Shown here: positions 62,201-64,000 of the stretch, piece by piece
Layout: each line of letters begins with the position of its first letter
Position numbering within the stretch: the stretch's first letter is position 1
DNA from: Siphonodentalium dalli
Lineage: Eukaryota > Mollusca > Scaphopoda > Gadilida > Siphonodentaliidae
Assembly: GCA_032622095.1 (NCBI GenBank)
Contig: CP136064.1
Coordinates: 259,949,863-260,013,862 of the forward strand
Reading direction: 5' to 3'
Length of the DNA: 64,000 nt
Position numbers and translations under genes: made by a program
Notes under the pieces: generated by a model
The model's input: only the letters and a program-made list of their open reading frames with translations
What the model was told of the DNA's origin: nothing
Database searches by the model: none

Positions 62201-62746
62201 TTCTTACATTCTATAACAATTTTTATAATTTTTTCTTACATTCTTTAGCAATTTTATAATTTTTTCTTACATTCTTTAACAATTTTATCATTTTTATCAT
62301 TTTTTCTTTCATTCTTTATTAATTTTTATCCTTTTTTCTTACATTTTTTAACAATTACAAAAAATAATATAAAATATTTTAAACCAATGCATTCTCTTAT
62401 ATATGCGAGGTGACCTATGGTCGACTCGCATATATAAGAGAATGCATTGGCACCGGGTTTTCGCAAAAATTCAGGAAGCTCCAGCCATGGATGGGTTAAA
62501 ACTGAGTGGGTGAATCCATGTAGTATAGAAAGGGTAAATCCAGTTATCTACCTTGAGCATTGATGTCCTCTTCTGCTCCCAGTTTGAGGTATTTGCCCTT
62601 GACCTGTTCGATTTCGTCGTCATTGAACTTGAACCAGGAATCCTTCTGTGCATCCTTGATATGGGCTATGTAGTGGCCACTGTATGCACTGGGTCCTCGA
62701 TGGATAAGTACAGACGACAGATCATAGATGCATTCTGTGTCTGTGT
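26153..62746 (-). CDS. USP48: USP48-like deubiquitinase gene, partial (18 internal exons)
   Basis: Ubiquitin carboxyl-terminal hydrolase 48, a C19 cysteine peptidase that removes ubiquitin from nuclear substrates in vertebrates. Eighteen exons read right to left; all boundaries have AG/GT sites and the phases join without a break (2,130 nt, 710 codons). Domain order fits the family: C19 His box (e1), end of the catalytic domain (e2), linker (e3-e4), three DUSP-type regions (e5-e9, e10-e12, e13-e15), an acidic/basic linker (e15-e16) and a C-terminal ubiquitin-like domain (e16-e18). Diagnostic peptides include [48 protein letters not shown] and [11 protein letters not shown]. The segment covers roughly residues 340-1028 of the human protein. 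Exons for the catalytic Cys and N-terminus must lie beyond 64,000; the terminal coding exon was not located. Introns are 0.3-4.3 kb and repeat-filled. The identification rests on recalled family sequence, not a search. Confidence 0.95.
26388..26467 (-). repeat. Remote diverged copies of the e17-edge unit
   Basis: About one and a half units (acataacataaataatggat, tctttataaaccctc, then a worn copy with aaaaaatagtttctttataa) sit near the far end of the e17-e18 intron, 1.6 kb from the main array and 180 bp upstream of exon e18. Confidence 0.9.
26468..28011. other. USP48 intron e17-e18, unassigned
   Basis: No repeat family or exon recognised apart from 'ggttttgtttctcaggcatt' near 26,480, related to the element at 43,644. 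Confidence 0.5.
28012..28180 (-). repeat. 53-bp tandem copies of exon e17 3' edge
   Basis: Three-plus units of 53 bp: YKESIIYLM coding, donor CTTATG|GTAAGC and 24 nt of intron (tatgcatatatttgaggg). The exon-side copy has cttcaaatcgaac where the repeats have cctcaaatatatg. The innermost intronic units read ccataagat; the outermost reads ccataacat. Read-through stops at TGA in the first intronic segment. Confidence 0.95.
28145..28270 (-). CDS. USP48: USP48 exon e17: ubiquitin-like domain
   Basis: 126 nt, phase 0 to 0. It encodes [18 protein letters not shown] then [19 protein letters not shown] and IIYLM, matching human '[41 protein letters not shown]'. Acceptor TTGTTTGCAG at 28,271; donor CTTATG|GTAAGC at 28,144. 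The last ~24 nt plus the donor seed a 53-bp array, and a palindromic MITE ends 19 nt upstream of the acceptor. Confidence 0.95.
28290..28504. mobile_element. TA-flanked palindromic MITE next to exon e17 acceptor
   Basis: TA-CAGTAATGCTCTAATTAAA ... TTAATTAGGGCATTACTG-TA, a nearly perfect 215-bp hairpin (turn at gagctttccgatg / catcggaaagctc). In the transcript its end lies 19 nt before the e17 AG, so the branch point probably falls inside the hairpin. Confidence 0.85.
28600..28700. repeat. 'cagtaagcc' repeat with 17-G run
   Basis: gtatacgcccatcagtaagc followed by an uninterrupted G run (about 28,625-28,641). Related sequences lie near 30,320-30,430, 53,413-53,520 and 53,856-53,965. Confidence 0.7.
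29031..30185. mobile_element. Pearl-like element with ~170-bp tandem core
   Basis: Left end gtgtcaatgacactgtagct plus caactta; six ~160-180-bp units (marker 'actcgttcccatctacatgt'); then gacggacgcacagacacacg, aacccatggcaatagcc and the right end acttacaaagtaagttgagc plus ta. The terminal tgtagctcaactta / taagttgagcta are inverted. Intronic in USP48. The peptide frames are repeat translation. Confidence 0.82.
30186..30871. other. USP48 intron e16-e17, mostly unassigned
   Basis: Contains a diverged inverted 'ggaccacccc / ggggtggtcttatctacgag' motif (30,320-30,430); otherwise nothing recognised. Confidence 0.45.
30872..31271. mobile_element. piggyBac-like MITE, 400-bp form
   Basis: TTAA at both ends; ttaaccctttacccaacaaa ... 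ttctgttgggtaaagggtta plus a. Two intact ~69-bp palindromes (gccaatgcattctcttatat ...) flank an AT-rich spacer with A14 and 'cttacattctttaacaattt'. Same length and order as 35,881. Confidence 0.92.
31364..31733. repeat. Pearl-type left end plus 'gggccataa' repeat
   Basis: gtgtcaatgacactgaagct..., then 'caagagcatcgtaagggtgt', 'gggccataaatattggcggg' and the tail gacagacagacggacagaca. Confidence 0.7.
31881..32057 (-). CDS. USP48: USP48 exon e16: basic linker and start of UBL
   Basis: 177 nt, phase 0 to 0. It encodes [17 protein letters not shown] (a KKRKR stretch that could act as a nuclear localisation signal, inferred), then [20 protein letters not shown] and [21 protein letters not shown] and T-L-K-D/E-I-K-I-Q match the human protein closely and begin the C-terminal ubiquitin-like domain. 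Acceptor CGATTTCTAG at 32,058; donor ATACAG|GTAAGT at 31,880. Confidence 0.96.
32440..32600 (-). CDS. USP48: USP48 exon e15: third DUSP end and linker
   Basis: 161 nt, entering with 2 nt and leaving in phase 0. It encodes (D)[33 protein letters not shown] and [11 protein letters not shown], matching human '[29 protein letters not shown]' and 'EKDPDF'. The CxxC motif pairs with cysteines elsewhere in the DUSP. Acceptor GTGTTTTTCAG at 32,601; donor TTGAG|GTTTGT at 32,439, a weaker site than the others. Confidence 0.95.
32579..32701 (-). repeat. Direct duplication of exon e15 5' edge and acceptor
   Basis: The segment tgaacacattcatggcaaac plus atctgaaaaacacatg (exon start plus 3' splice site) is repeated at about 32,651-32,700 with a few changes (tgatgg, gaagaac, acgttagacacc). 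The upstream copy still has an AG acceptor (TTCTTCAG) and about 22 nt of exon-like sequence. Confidence 0.9.
32965..33105 (-). repeat. Diverged outlying copies of the e14-edge unit
   Basis: Three units (tttacctggggaggaatg, attacctggggaggatg, tttacctggggaggaatg) with changed spacers, about 680 bp beyond the end of the main array and near the 3' end of the same intron. They are clearly related to, but less uniform than, the main array. Confidence 0.9.
33106..33784. other. USP48 intron e14-e15, unassigned
   Basis: Lies between the outlying and main e14-edge copies; no exon or repeat family recognised. Confidence 0.5.
33785..35462 (-). repeat. 49-bp x ~34 tandem array copying exon e14 edge
   Basis: About 34 units of 49-50 bp: [11 protein letters not shown] coding, donor CCCCAG|GTAAAT and ~10 nt of intron. 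Unit variants (ccatgattatat, ccatgattagat, ccgtgattagat, tcataattaagat) recur in the same order. The rare 'tatgggaatcc' unit appears near 34,217 and again near 35,100, about 883 bp (18 units) apart, showing block duplication. Nearly all units keep GTAAAT; one (near 34,438) reads tttatctgg, so its donor is lost. The unit is not a multiple of three and read-through meets stops within two units. Confidence 0.97.
35417..35529 (-). CDS. USP48: USP48 exon e14: third DUSP region
   Basis: 113 nt, starting and ending with 1 nt of a split codon. It encodes [16 protein letters not shown] then [21 protein letters not shown], matching human '[27 protein letters not shown]'. Acceptor TGCTGTTTCAG at 35,530; donor CCCCAG|GTAAAT at 35,416. 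The last 36 nt ([11 protein letters not shown]) plus the donor seed the 49-bp array. Confidence 0.95.
35881..36280. mobile_element. piggyBac-like MITE, 400-bp form
   Basis: Same architecture, orientation and length as 30,872-31,271, in the next intron but one. TTAA at both ends. Confidence 0.92.
36619..36752. mobile_element. Truncated hAT-like MITE beside exon e13 donor
   Basis: tcatttgtagaatgaggtcc ... cagcaaacgacagacacact plus atttcaag; the left terminus and most of the second palindrome are missing. It ends 11 bp from the e13 splice donor. Confidence 0.8.
36764..36874 (-). CDS. USP48: USP48 exon e13: start of third DUSP region
   Basis: 111 nt, 1 nt + 36 codons + 2 nt. It encodes (R)[15 protein letters not shown] then [21 protein letters not shown], in the place of human '[28 protein letters not shown]'. 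Acceptor TTAATTTCAG at 36,875; donor AACAA|GTAAGT at 36,763. Divergent, but joined in phase on both sides. A truncated hAT MITE ends only ~11 bp past the donor. Confidence 0.88.
36915..37487 (+). mobile_element. 5'-truncated LINE 3' end
   Basis: The ORF2 tail is followed by a T-rich 3' untranslated region ending gatgtaagcgcattgaaact...ttttaaatgtatatataata and an (ATA)n tail. That 'gcgc...tatataataataata' end is typical of LINE 3' ends. Family not resolved. Confidence 0.75.
36922..37053 (+). pseudogene. C-terminal fragment of LINE reverse transcriptase ORF
   Basis: Encodes [20 protein letters not shown] then [20 protein letters not shown], ending TQL-stop. The W-N-x-L-P-x-x-x-R plus F-K-x-x-L-K-x-H-L-F pattern is the C-terminal signature of many non-LTR retrotransposon ORF2 proteins. 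A stop codon lies immediately upstream and nothing else of the reverse transcriptase is present: a 5'-truncated copy, antisense to USP48 within its e12-e13 intron. Confidence 0.85.
37488..38760. other. USP48 intron e12-e13, unassigned
   Basis: Nothing recognised except a 19-bp direct repeat (tctcccctccactatccct) near 38,273-38,312. Confidence 0.5.
38761..38936 (-). CDS. USP48: USP48 exon e12: end of second DUSP region
   Basis: 176 nt, phase 0 to phase 2. It encodes [36 protein letters not shown] and [18 protein letters not shown], matching human 'SLPNLFQDKNRPCL' and '[21 protein letters not shown]'. Acceptor TTCTTTCTACAG at 38,937; donor TTGAG|GTAAAA at 38,760. Confidence 0.95.
39394..40054. 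mobile_element. hAT-like non-autonomous element, CAGGGTT ends
   Basis: Ends CAGGGTTCGCACTGCCA / CAGTGCCAACCCTG, flanked by the perfect 8-bp duplication ctttcatc (39,386-39,393; 40,055-40,062). Internal 'cacaaacattttggcaa' motifs recur inside both ends. No recognisable transposase. Confidence 0.9.
40116..40367. mobile_element. hAT-like MITE, 252-bp form
   Basis: CAAGTCTTG ... CAAGGCTTG with the perfect 8-bp duplication cgtatcag (40,108-40,115; 40,368-40,375). It lies immediately before the far end of the e11-edge array. Confidence 0.9.
40379..40661 (-). repeat. 33-bp in-frame array copying exon e11 edge and donor
   Basis: About eight 33-bp units, each covering DICADCL, the donor and a short intron stretch; read through, each adds 11 residues ([11 protein letters not shown]) with no stop until 40,433. 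The three units nearest the exon are almost identical and keep CTC|GTAAGT. The next four have AT or TT in place of GT (CTCATAAGT), so their donors are lost and their translation drifts to [11 protein letters not shown]. The outermost unit again has TTGTAAGT. Divergence therefore rises with distance from the exon. Confidence 0.95.
40634..40758 (-). CDS. USP48: USP48 exon e11: second DUSP core
   Basis: 125 nt, entering with 2 nt and leaving in phase 0. It encodes (G)[17 protein letters not shown] then [17 protein letters not shown] and DICADCL, matching human '[28 protein letters not shown]'. Acceptor TTTCTTTCAG at 40,759; donor CCTC|GTAAGT at 40,633. The final 20 nt plus the donor are the seed of a 33-bp in-frame array (next entry). 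Confidence 0.95.
40759..41690. other. USP48 intron e10-e11, unassigned part
   Basis: AT-rich, with no exon or repeat recognised. Confidence 0.5.
41691..42250. repeat. 'gggccataactc' repeat, 3-4 tandem units
   Basis: Units headed aggaccataactcaggcaaa, ggggccataactcagctgat and ggggccatatctctggcaaa, each with 'acttgacctg..tttga.ctgataa.ctcacataccaaattt'; partial ACGGACGGAC tails. Confidence 0.75.
42321..42401 (-). CDS. USP48: USP48 exon e10: start of second DUSP region
   Basis: 81 nt, entering with 2 nt and leaving with 1 nt. It encodes (D)[15 protein letters not shown] then [11 protein letters not shown], matching human 'LNFNEDILCPHGEL'. Acceptor CATATTTCTAG at 42,402; donor ATCATG|GTGAGT at 42,320. 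A 25-bp minisatellite lies about 50 nt upstream of the acceptor. Confidence 0.93.
42450..42718 (-). repeat. 25-bp minisatellite upstream of exon e10
   Basis: About ten units of the type gctagaatgtgtgctatgtt plus gacct, interrupted twice by a segment containing 'cttccgagattcattg' or 'catcctcgagattcattg'. That segment resembles the sequence between the array and the acceptor (gaaattcattgcagaatg), so the acceptor-proximal intron appears to have been the seed. Confidence 0.9.
42999..43410. mobile_element. Palindromic element with expanded AT spacer
   Basis: Left 'atataagagaatgcattggc', right palindrome at 43,290-43,363 and 'caccagcgcagctcccgtca'. The spacer is a tandem run of gttaaagaatgtaagaaaaa plus atgataaaaatt, amplified compared with the single copies in the 400-bp elements. 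Confidence 0.75.
43644..44322. mobile_element. Element with AGGCCAAAAAAAAAAAG inverted ends
   Basis: Left aggccaaaaaaaaaaaggtt plus ttggttatcaggc; right gcccgagaaccaaaaaactt plus tttttttttggcct; inverted over ~33 bp. Related starts at 849, 20,580 and 26,465. Non-coding. Confidence 0.7.
44485..44690 (-). CDS. USP48: USP48 exon e9: DUSP end and acidic linker
   Basis: 206 nt, starting and ending with 1 nt of a split codon. It encodes [16 protein letters not shown] then [18 protein letters not shown], followed by a Ser/Glu/Lys-rich, probably disordered linker ending in [14 protein letters not shown] closes the first DUSP. Acceptor TGTTTTCTAG at 44,691; donor ATACAG|GTATTA at 44,484. Confidence 0.95.
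44985..45475. repeat. 'ggtccataactctggc' dispersed repeat
   Basis: Diverged units at ggtccataactctggcaaaa (44,996) and gggccataactctagtgaga (45,319) with the intervening body; ends near agacagaggaaatggtaccc. Confidence 0.6.
45487..45869. mobile_element. hAT-like MITE, ~383-bp long form
   Basis: acaagcctggaaatagtgtg ... actatttcaaggcttg with the 8-bp flank aattcaaa (45,479-45,486; 45,870-45,877); contains the long-form internal block. Confidence 0.85.
45966..46082 (-). CDS. USP48: USP48 exon e8: DUSP core with CxxC
   Basis: 117 nt, starting with 1 nt and ending with 2 nt. It encodes (C)[18 protein letters not shown] then [20 protein letters not shown], matching human '[21 protein letters not shown]'. 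Acceptor GATTTTGACAG at 46,083; donor GATGA|GTGAGT at 45,965. Confidence 0.95.
46422..46468 (-). CDS. USP48: USP48 exon e7: small DUSP exon
   Basis: 47 nt, phase 0 to phase 2. It encodes [15 protein letters not shown] plus the first two bases of Cys, aligned with human ADIFYSRYGGGPRL. The GGPRL motif is characteristic of this DUSP. Acceptor TCTTTTGACAG at 46,469; donor AAATG|GTAAGT at 46,421. It is too short to show up as an ORF and was found from the expected missing peptide. Confidence 0.93.
46573..47766. mobile_element. hAT-like element, TAGTGTTGAAAC ends, 1.19 kb
   Basis: TAGTGTTGAAACGATTAG / ctaat-type right end ATTGTTTCAACACTA, flanked by the perfect 8-bp duplication gacgacac (46,565-46,572; 47,767-47,774). 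A small internal palindrome (cgactagtcg / cgactactagtcgactagtc) lies near the left end. A 119-codon plus-strand ORF (46,928-47,287) has no recognisable domain, so the element is probably non-autonomous. Confidence 0.9.
47767..48748. other. USP48 intron e6-e7, unassigned
   Basis: Less AT-rich than its surroundings with several CpGs, but no exon or repeat family recognised. Confidence 0.45.
48749..48913. repeat. 165-bp near-perfect palindrome
   Basis: gaggataacagtgtggtgtt ... aacaccacactgttatcccc with a GC-rich turn (gggctccggctccgccgtcgccc). Probably a foldback MITE. Confidence 0.88.
49175..49229. mobile_element. Right-end remnant of CCATGACTGGAGC family
   Basis: ttccgcaaaatttcaggaag plus ctccagtcatggaagggtta plus a: a solo end of the TTAA family. 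Confidence 0.6.
49334..49382 (-). CDS. USP48: USP48 exon e6: small DUSP exon
   Basis: 49 nt, completing a split Arg codon and leaving in phase 0. It encodes (R)[16 protein letters not shown], aligned with human LHPDKISIMKRIS. Acceptor TTATTTACAG at 49,383; donor AGT|GTATGT at 49,333. The 3' splice site lies about 25-40 nt downstream of a 3.1-kb minisatellite. The small size and divergent sequence make this less certain than its neighbours, but the phase on both sides is right. Confidence 0.85.
49405..52548 (-). repeat. 3.1-kb 26/22-bp minisatellite beside exon e6 acceptor
   Basis: More than 100 head-to-tail copies of a 26-bp unit (minus strand: GGGGGTGTGTGATCTGTTCT plus TTCTAT) with a common 22-bp form lacking the AAAG/CTTT tetranucleotide. 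The two forms are grouped in blocks that recur (for example 50,190-50,420 and 50,580-50,800), indicating higher-order duplication. Variants such as accgtcat cluster at the right end. On the transcribed strand the array is rich in pyrimidine and TG and ends just upstream of the e6 polypyrimidine tract. Confidence 0.97.
52549..53069. other. USP48 intron e5-e6, unassigned
   Basis: AT-rich with nothing recognised between the two arrays. The 66-aa frame at 52,590 shows no domain. Confidence 0.5.
53070..53240 (-). repeat. 57-bp x 3 tandem copies of exon e5 3' edge
   Basis: Three nearly identical 57-bp units, each with the exon end ([11 protein letters not shown]), donor AACAG|GTGAGG and about 20 nt of intron (gttaaattagtatctcaata). 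The exon-resident unit reads tcgaacagt; both intronic copies read tctaacagt. The unit length is a multiple of three, but read-through meets TGA immediately after the donor. Confidence 0.95.
53208..53313 (-). CDS. USP48: USP48 exon e5: start of first DUSP region
   Basis: 106 nt, entering with 2 nt and leaving with 2 nt. It encodes [17 protein letters not shown] then [18 protein letters not shown], matching human 'YEFVSLEWLQKWLDES...HACLCSH'. The W-x3-W-L-x-K-W-L core is the DUSP N-terminal helix. Acceptor TTTGTTGCAG at 53,314; donor AACAG|GTGAGG at 53,207. The last ~35 nt with the donor are repeated twice more downstream. Confidence 0.93.
53856..53941. repeat. G18 ... C20 inverted homopolymers
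   Basis: An 18-base G run (53,856-53,873), 48 bp of spacer (tcctcgaagttaagcccaga...), then a 20-base C run (53,922-53,941). Similar flanks (cctcgaagataagcc; aggcttactg) at 53,413-53,520. Could pair as a hairpin or form quadruplexes on either strand. Confidence 0.95.
53966..55374. other. USP48 intron e4-e5, unassigned
   Basis: No exon. 54,330-54,440 resembles 4,268-4,390; the rest is unrecognised. Confidence 0.45.
55375..55450 (-). CDS. USP48: USP48 exon e4: charged linker
   Basis: 76 nt, phase 0 to phase 1. It encodes [16 protein letters not shown] then MYLDLFCDQ. The position and helix-like charge pattern match the human segment ending in ELYQRLP. Acceptor TTTCTTCCAG at 55,451; donor CCAAG|GTGAGT at 55,374. 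Confidence 0.88.
55564..55860. mobile_element. Degraded CCATGACTGGAGC-family element
   Basis: taacccttccatgactggag plus cttcc, worn palindromes (attctcttatatatgcgata) and 'ttgccttgtaagccagt', then a GC-rich segment of unknown origin with repeated 'gaagtcgcc'. Confidence 0.55.
55861..57160. other. USP48 intron e3-e4, mostly unassigned
   Basis: 55,970-56,060 is an inverted relative of the 11,957 repeat; 57,060-57,150 carries 'aatctccctaaatttcctg' motifs like 2,170-2,280. No exon recognised. Confidence 0.45.
57160..57337. mobile_element. Fragment of palindromic TTAA element
   Basis: gatgggagcctcacatatat, 'ttaccttgaccttgtaagtc', a palindrome at 57,243-57,290 and the right end ctccagtcatggaagggtta plus a. 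Confidence 0.65.
57755..57870 (-). CDS. USP48: USP48 exon e3: linker after catalytic domain
   Basis: 116 nt, entering with 2 nt and leaving in phase 0. It encodes [16 protein letters not shown] then [22 protein letters not shown], matching the family's 'LQELVDRDNSKFEEW' linker helix in spacing and charge. Acceptor TAATTTTCAG at 57,871; donor CAAAAG|GTGTGT at 57,754. No tandem repetition of its edges is visible. Confidence 0.9.
58529..58770 (-). pseudogene. hAT-like transposase core fragment
   Basis: Minus-strand frame with [20 protein letters not shown] then [20 protein letters not shown] and [18 protein letters not shown], ending in stop at 58,529. The K-A-E-x-x-W ... H-Y-S-Y-x-S-C ... M-F-P-D-S-x-I-A ... 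S-C-G-x-x-K series is what follows the zinc finger in that transposon family (recalled). It lies on the strand opposite the finger, so the element has been internally inverted. Confidence 0.7.
58804..59153 (+). pseudogene. Transposon-type zinc-finger domain fragment
   Basis: In frame from about 58,804: [20 protein letters not shown] then [20 protein letters not shown] plus HV. C-x2-C followed by a spaced H-x(6)-H pattern (HMKGAKH) is the degenerate finger found at the N-terminus of a family of animal hAT-like proteins. A Ser/Thr-rich linker follows, then a possible splice donor (tctgag|gtatgc) near 59,115. It has no start codon of its own. Confidence 0.7.
59640..60085. repeat. 34-35-bp GC-richer minisatellite
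   Basis: About 13 units of the type aaccatgcgcacaggcctga plus tagcggggttacgg. Variable positions (cgcac/cgtgc/catgc; gcggg/gcagg) alternate. No link to an exon edge was found. Confidence 0.92.
60088..60310 (+). repeat. Possible tRNA-derived SINE-like sequence
   Basis: gctccgtggtccagtggtca resembles an A box (TGGTCCAGTGG); catttcaaatcccgtgccaa resembles a B box; cccttgagcaaggtcgttt is a motif frequent in animal SINE bodies. The A-B spacing (~140 bp) is too long for an intact promoter, implying an insertion or chance. Confidence 0.4.
60618..61999 (-). repeat. 82-bp tandem array copying the 3' edge of exon e2
   Basis: About 17 head-to-tail units of 82 bp (a few 83-84). Each unit holds the last 63 nt of exon e2 ([21 protein letters not shown]), the donor GTATGTAATC and about 10 nt of intron. 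The rightmost unit overlaps the true exon. Variants occur in blocks (GCGCT/GCTCT/GTGCT; CTTTAAAGG in two units), suggesting multi-unit duplication. The leftmost unit (60,620-60,660) is truncated. Every copy keeps the donor. Reading through a unit hits a TAA straight after AAAAAGTATG, so the array cannot extend the protein unless spliced. Confidence 0.95.
61934..62029 (-). CDS. USP48: USP48 exon e2: end of peptidase domain
   Basis: 96 nt, phase 1 to phase 1. It encodes [15 protein letters not shown] then [24 protein letters not shown] is the final beta-strand motif of the C19 fold. Acceptor TATTTACAG at 62,030; donor AAAAA|GTATGT at 61,933. The last 63-67 nt of the exon plus the donor are the seed of an 82-bp tandem array that fills the downstream intron (see the array entry). 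The rightmost copy is the real exon because only it joins the unique 5' part (DNAKEAKAP). Confidence 0.93.
62120..62499. mobile_element. Palindromic TTAA element with expanded AT spacer
   Basis: A T-rich run of 'ttttcttacattctttaaca'-type units (62,150-62,370), then a palindrome at 62,382-62,454, then caggaagctccagccatgga plus tgggttaa. It ends ~50 bp from the e1 donor. Confidence 0.75.
62552..62746 (-). CDS. USP48: USP48 exon e1: catalytic His box
   Basis: 195 nt; enters with 2 nt of a split codon and leaves in phase 1. It encodes [17 protein letters not shown], then [15 protein letters not shown], then [14 protein letters not shown]. This is the C-terminal catalytic box of C19 peptidases. 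The His of GHY is the general base. The Asn of KFND lies 17 residues further on, the same spacing as His353-Asn370 in human USP48, so this part of the triad looks intact. The acceptor follows a short T-run and ends gtag; two ACACAG repeats just after it offer alternative in-frame AGs (6 and 12 nt downstream). The donor is CAAG|GTAGAT at 62,551. Confidence 0.95.
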
Positions 62747-63240
62747 CTACATTAAAAAAAATAGTGAAACACTCATTATTTAGGACATTAAATATAAATA
62801 CCTGGGTTCTTTTGCAATTTTATATGGAAAATTGGATGAGGGAGGGAAAGGAGTTTTTTTTTTAATTTCAACAAATTCCAGATACGTTTTTTATGTATAG
62901 ATAAATTTATGCAATAATTTTTTTTTAAATATTCATAGAGTCTTAGCTTTTCAAATTTTTTAACTATAACATGTTCAACAGAAACCAATCTAAATTTATA
63001 ATTTAATAATATTTTATCTATTTGGCCCTACTGGTATGTTTTATCTAGATAGATGGTACCACAATCATTATTGAATAGTGCAAAACAACAAGACATACAT
63101 TCCCAATAGTACTAAATATATTGAGACACTTTTGATTATAAAAGTGATAATTAAAATCATAGTTAAAATAACAAGAACTGATAAGACCTTGATTGCACAC
63201 ATGTCATTATCTAACATGCTTCAAAATTTCTAAAATAATT
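62747..63240. other. USP48 intron upstream of e1, unassigned
   Basis: AT-rich; no exon for the preceding peptidase segment was found here or up to 64,000. Confidence 0.5.
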
Positions 63241-63254
63241 CAATGTTAATCCTT

Positions 63255-63895
63255 CCATACTAAATGGATTCCCCCATTCAAATAAAGAAGTATTCATTGA
63301 AATGGCCTATTATTAAATAGGATGGGACTTGATAATAAAATTGCTGAATCCCATTCGGTCGTTTATGTGTAAGATTCAGATAATAAGTACAACAAACGGA
63401 CTCGATCTTTCAACTTACTATCTTGACATTCCACCAAGTGAACCACTCATCAATGAGTATTTCGTCCCAAATGGGTGCAATTTGGCCTGGAGTGGACATA
63501 GCCATGTAATTGGCTGTGTTCCTGATCACCCCATCATAAATTGTGGATCAACATTGTCAACAAAGGTATGTTTGAAATTTGTTGTTGTTTTTCAGGGGAA
63601 TACATAATACGAACAAGAGCATTGCTAGGGCATGGAAAAATTACCTTGTGTAATTCCAATAAAGGGTCATAATTCTGGTGAAAATTCCCCCATTCAAATA
63701 AATAAGTATTCATTGAAATGGTCTATTATTCATTTGAATGGGACTTCTGATAATAAAATTTCTGAAAACATAGGAATCATATTCGGTCATTTAGGGGGAC
63801 GGTTCAGATAATAAGTTCAACAAATGGCCTCCATCGTTGAACTTATTATCTGGACATTCCACCAAGTGAACCACTCATCAATGAGTATTTAGTCA
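63255..63895. repeat. Direct duplication of a ~220-bp dispersed repeat
   Basis: 63,266-63,470 and 63,687-63,885 share cccattcaaataaa.aagtat, tcattgaaatgg, gataataaaatt.ctgaa, attccaccaagtgaaccact and catcaatgagtatt in order; each carries internal inverted parts (gataataag...ttcaac / gttgaacttattatc). A weaker relative lies at 20,200-20,350. Confidence 0.75.
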
Positions 63896-63902
63896 TCAAA
63901 GT

Positions 63903-64000
63903 GTTGACCCTTTCATGATGGGAGGTGCACTGGTGCGTGCAGCATTAAAGACCTTGTGCCAATGCATTCTCCTTATATGCGAATCTCCCATAGGGAGCCT
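63903..64000. mobile_element. Left part of a palindromic family element, cut by window edge
   Basis: ttgaccctttcatgatggga plus ggtgcactggtg, agcattaaagaccttgtgcc, then the start of the gcattctcc-ttatat palindrome. Confidence 0.6.

Overview
The window is animal (metazoan) nuclear DNA: AT-rich, intron-dominated and crowded with short non-autonomous DNA transposons. It carries one recognisable host gene, on the minus strand: the 3' two thirds of an orthologue of USP48, a nuclear deubiquitinase with DUSP and ubiquitin-like domains. A marine bivalve mollusc, or at least a lophotrochozoan, is the best guess. The basis is interspersed repeats containing 'gggccataactc' and ACGG-rich tails, and elements built of tandem ~165-bp cores that resemble the bivalve 'pearl' family as I remember it. 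No species can be named.

Layout. 1-26,152: no exon found; a mosaic of hAT-like MITEs (9-bp terminal CAAGCCTTG, 8-bp target duplications), TTAA-flanked palindromic piggyBac-like MITEs, pearl-like tandem elements and a 2.2-kb long-inverted-repeat element. 26,153-62,746: eighteen USP48 exons, transcribed right to left, with consistent splice phases and 710 codons in one open frame. They run from the catalytic His box (62.6 kb) through the DUSP region to the C-terminal ubiquitin-like domain (26.2 kb). The catalytic Cys exons lie beyond the right edge; the last short coding exon was not found. 62,747-64,000: intron with more repeats.

Main observation. At five exons (e2, e5, e11, e14, e17) the last ~20-65 nt of coding sequence, together with the 5' splice site, has been tandemly copied into the downstream intron: 82 bp x ~17, 57 bp x 3, 33 bp x ~8, 49 bp x ~34 and 53 bp x ~3. 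The 5' edge of a sixth exon (e15) is duplicated once, and two further minisatellites (25 bp, and 26/22 bp over 3.1 kb) lie against 3' splice sites. Copies next to the exon tend to be the most exon-like and remote ones more diverged, as if the exon edge were the seed. One array (e11) is a multiple of three and stays open, so use of a distal splice donor would add 11-residue repeats in frame. I know of no described class of exon-edge minisatellite like this.

The other coding traces are transposon remnants: a LINE C-terminus (36.9 kb) and a hAT-like element whose zinc-finger and core segments lie on opposite strands (58.2-59.5 kb). I saw no tRNA, rRNA, CRISPR or bacterial-type gene.
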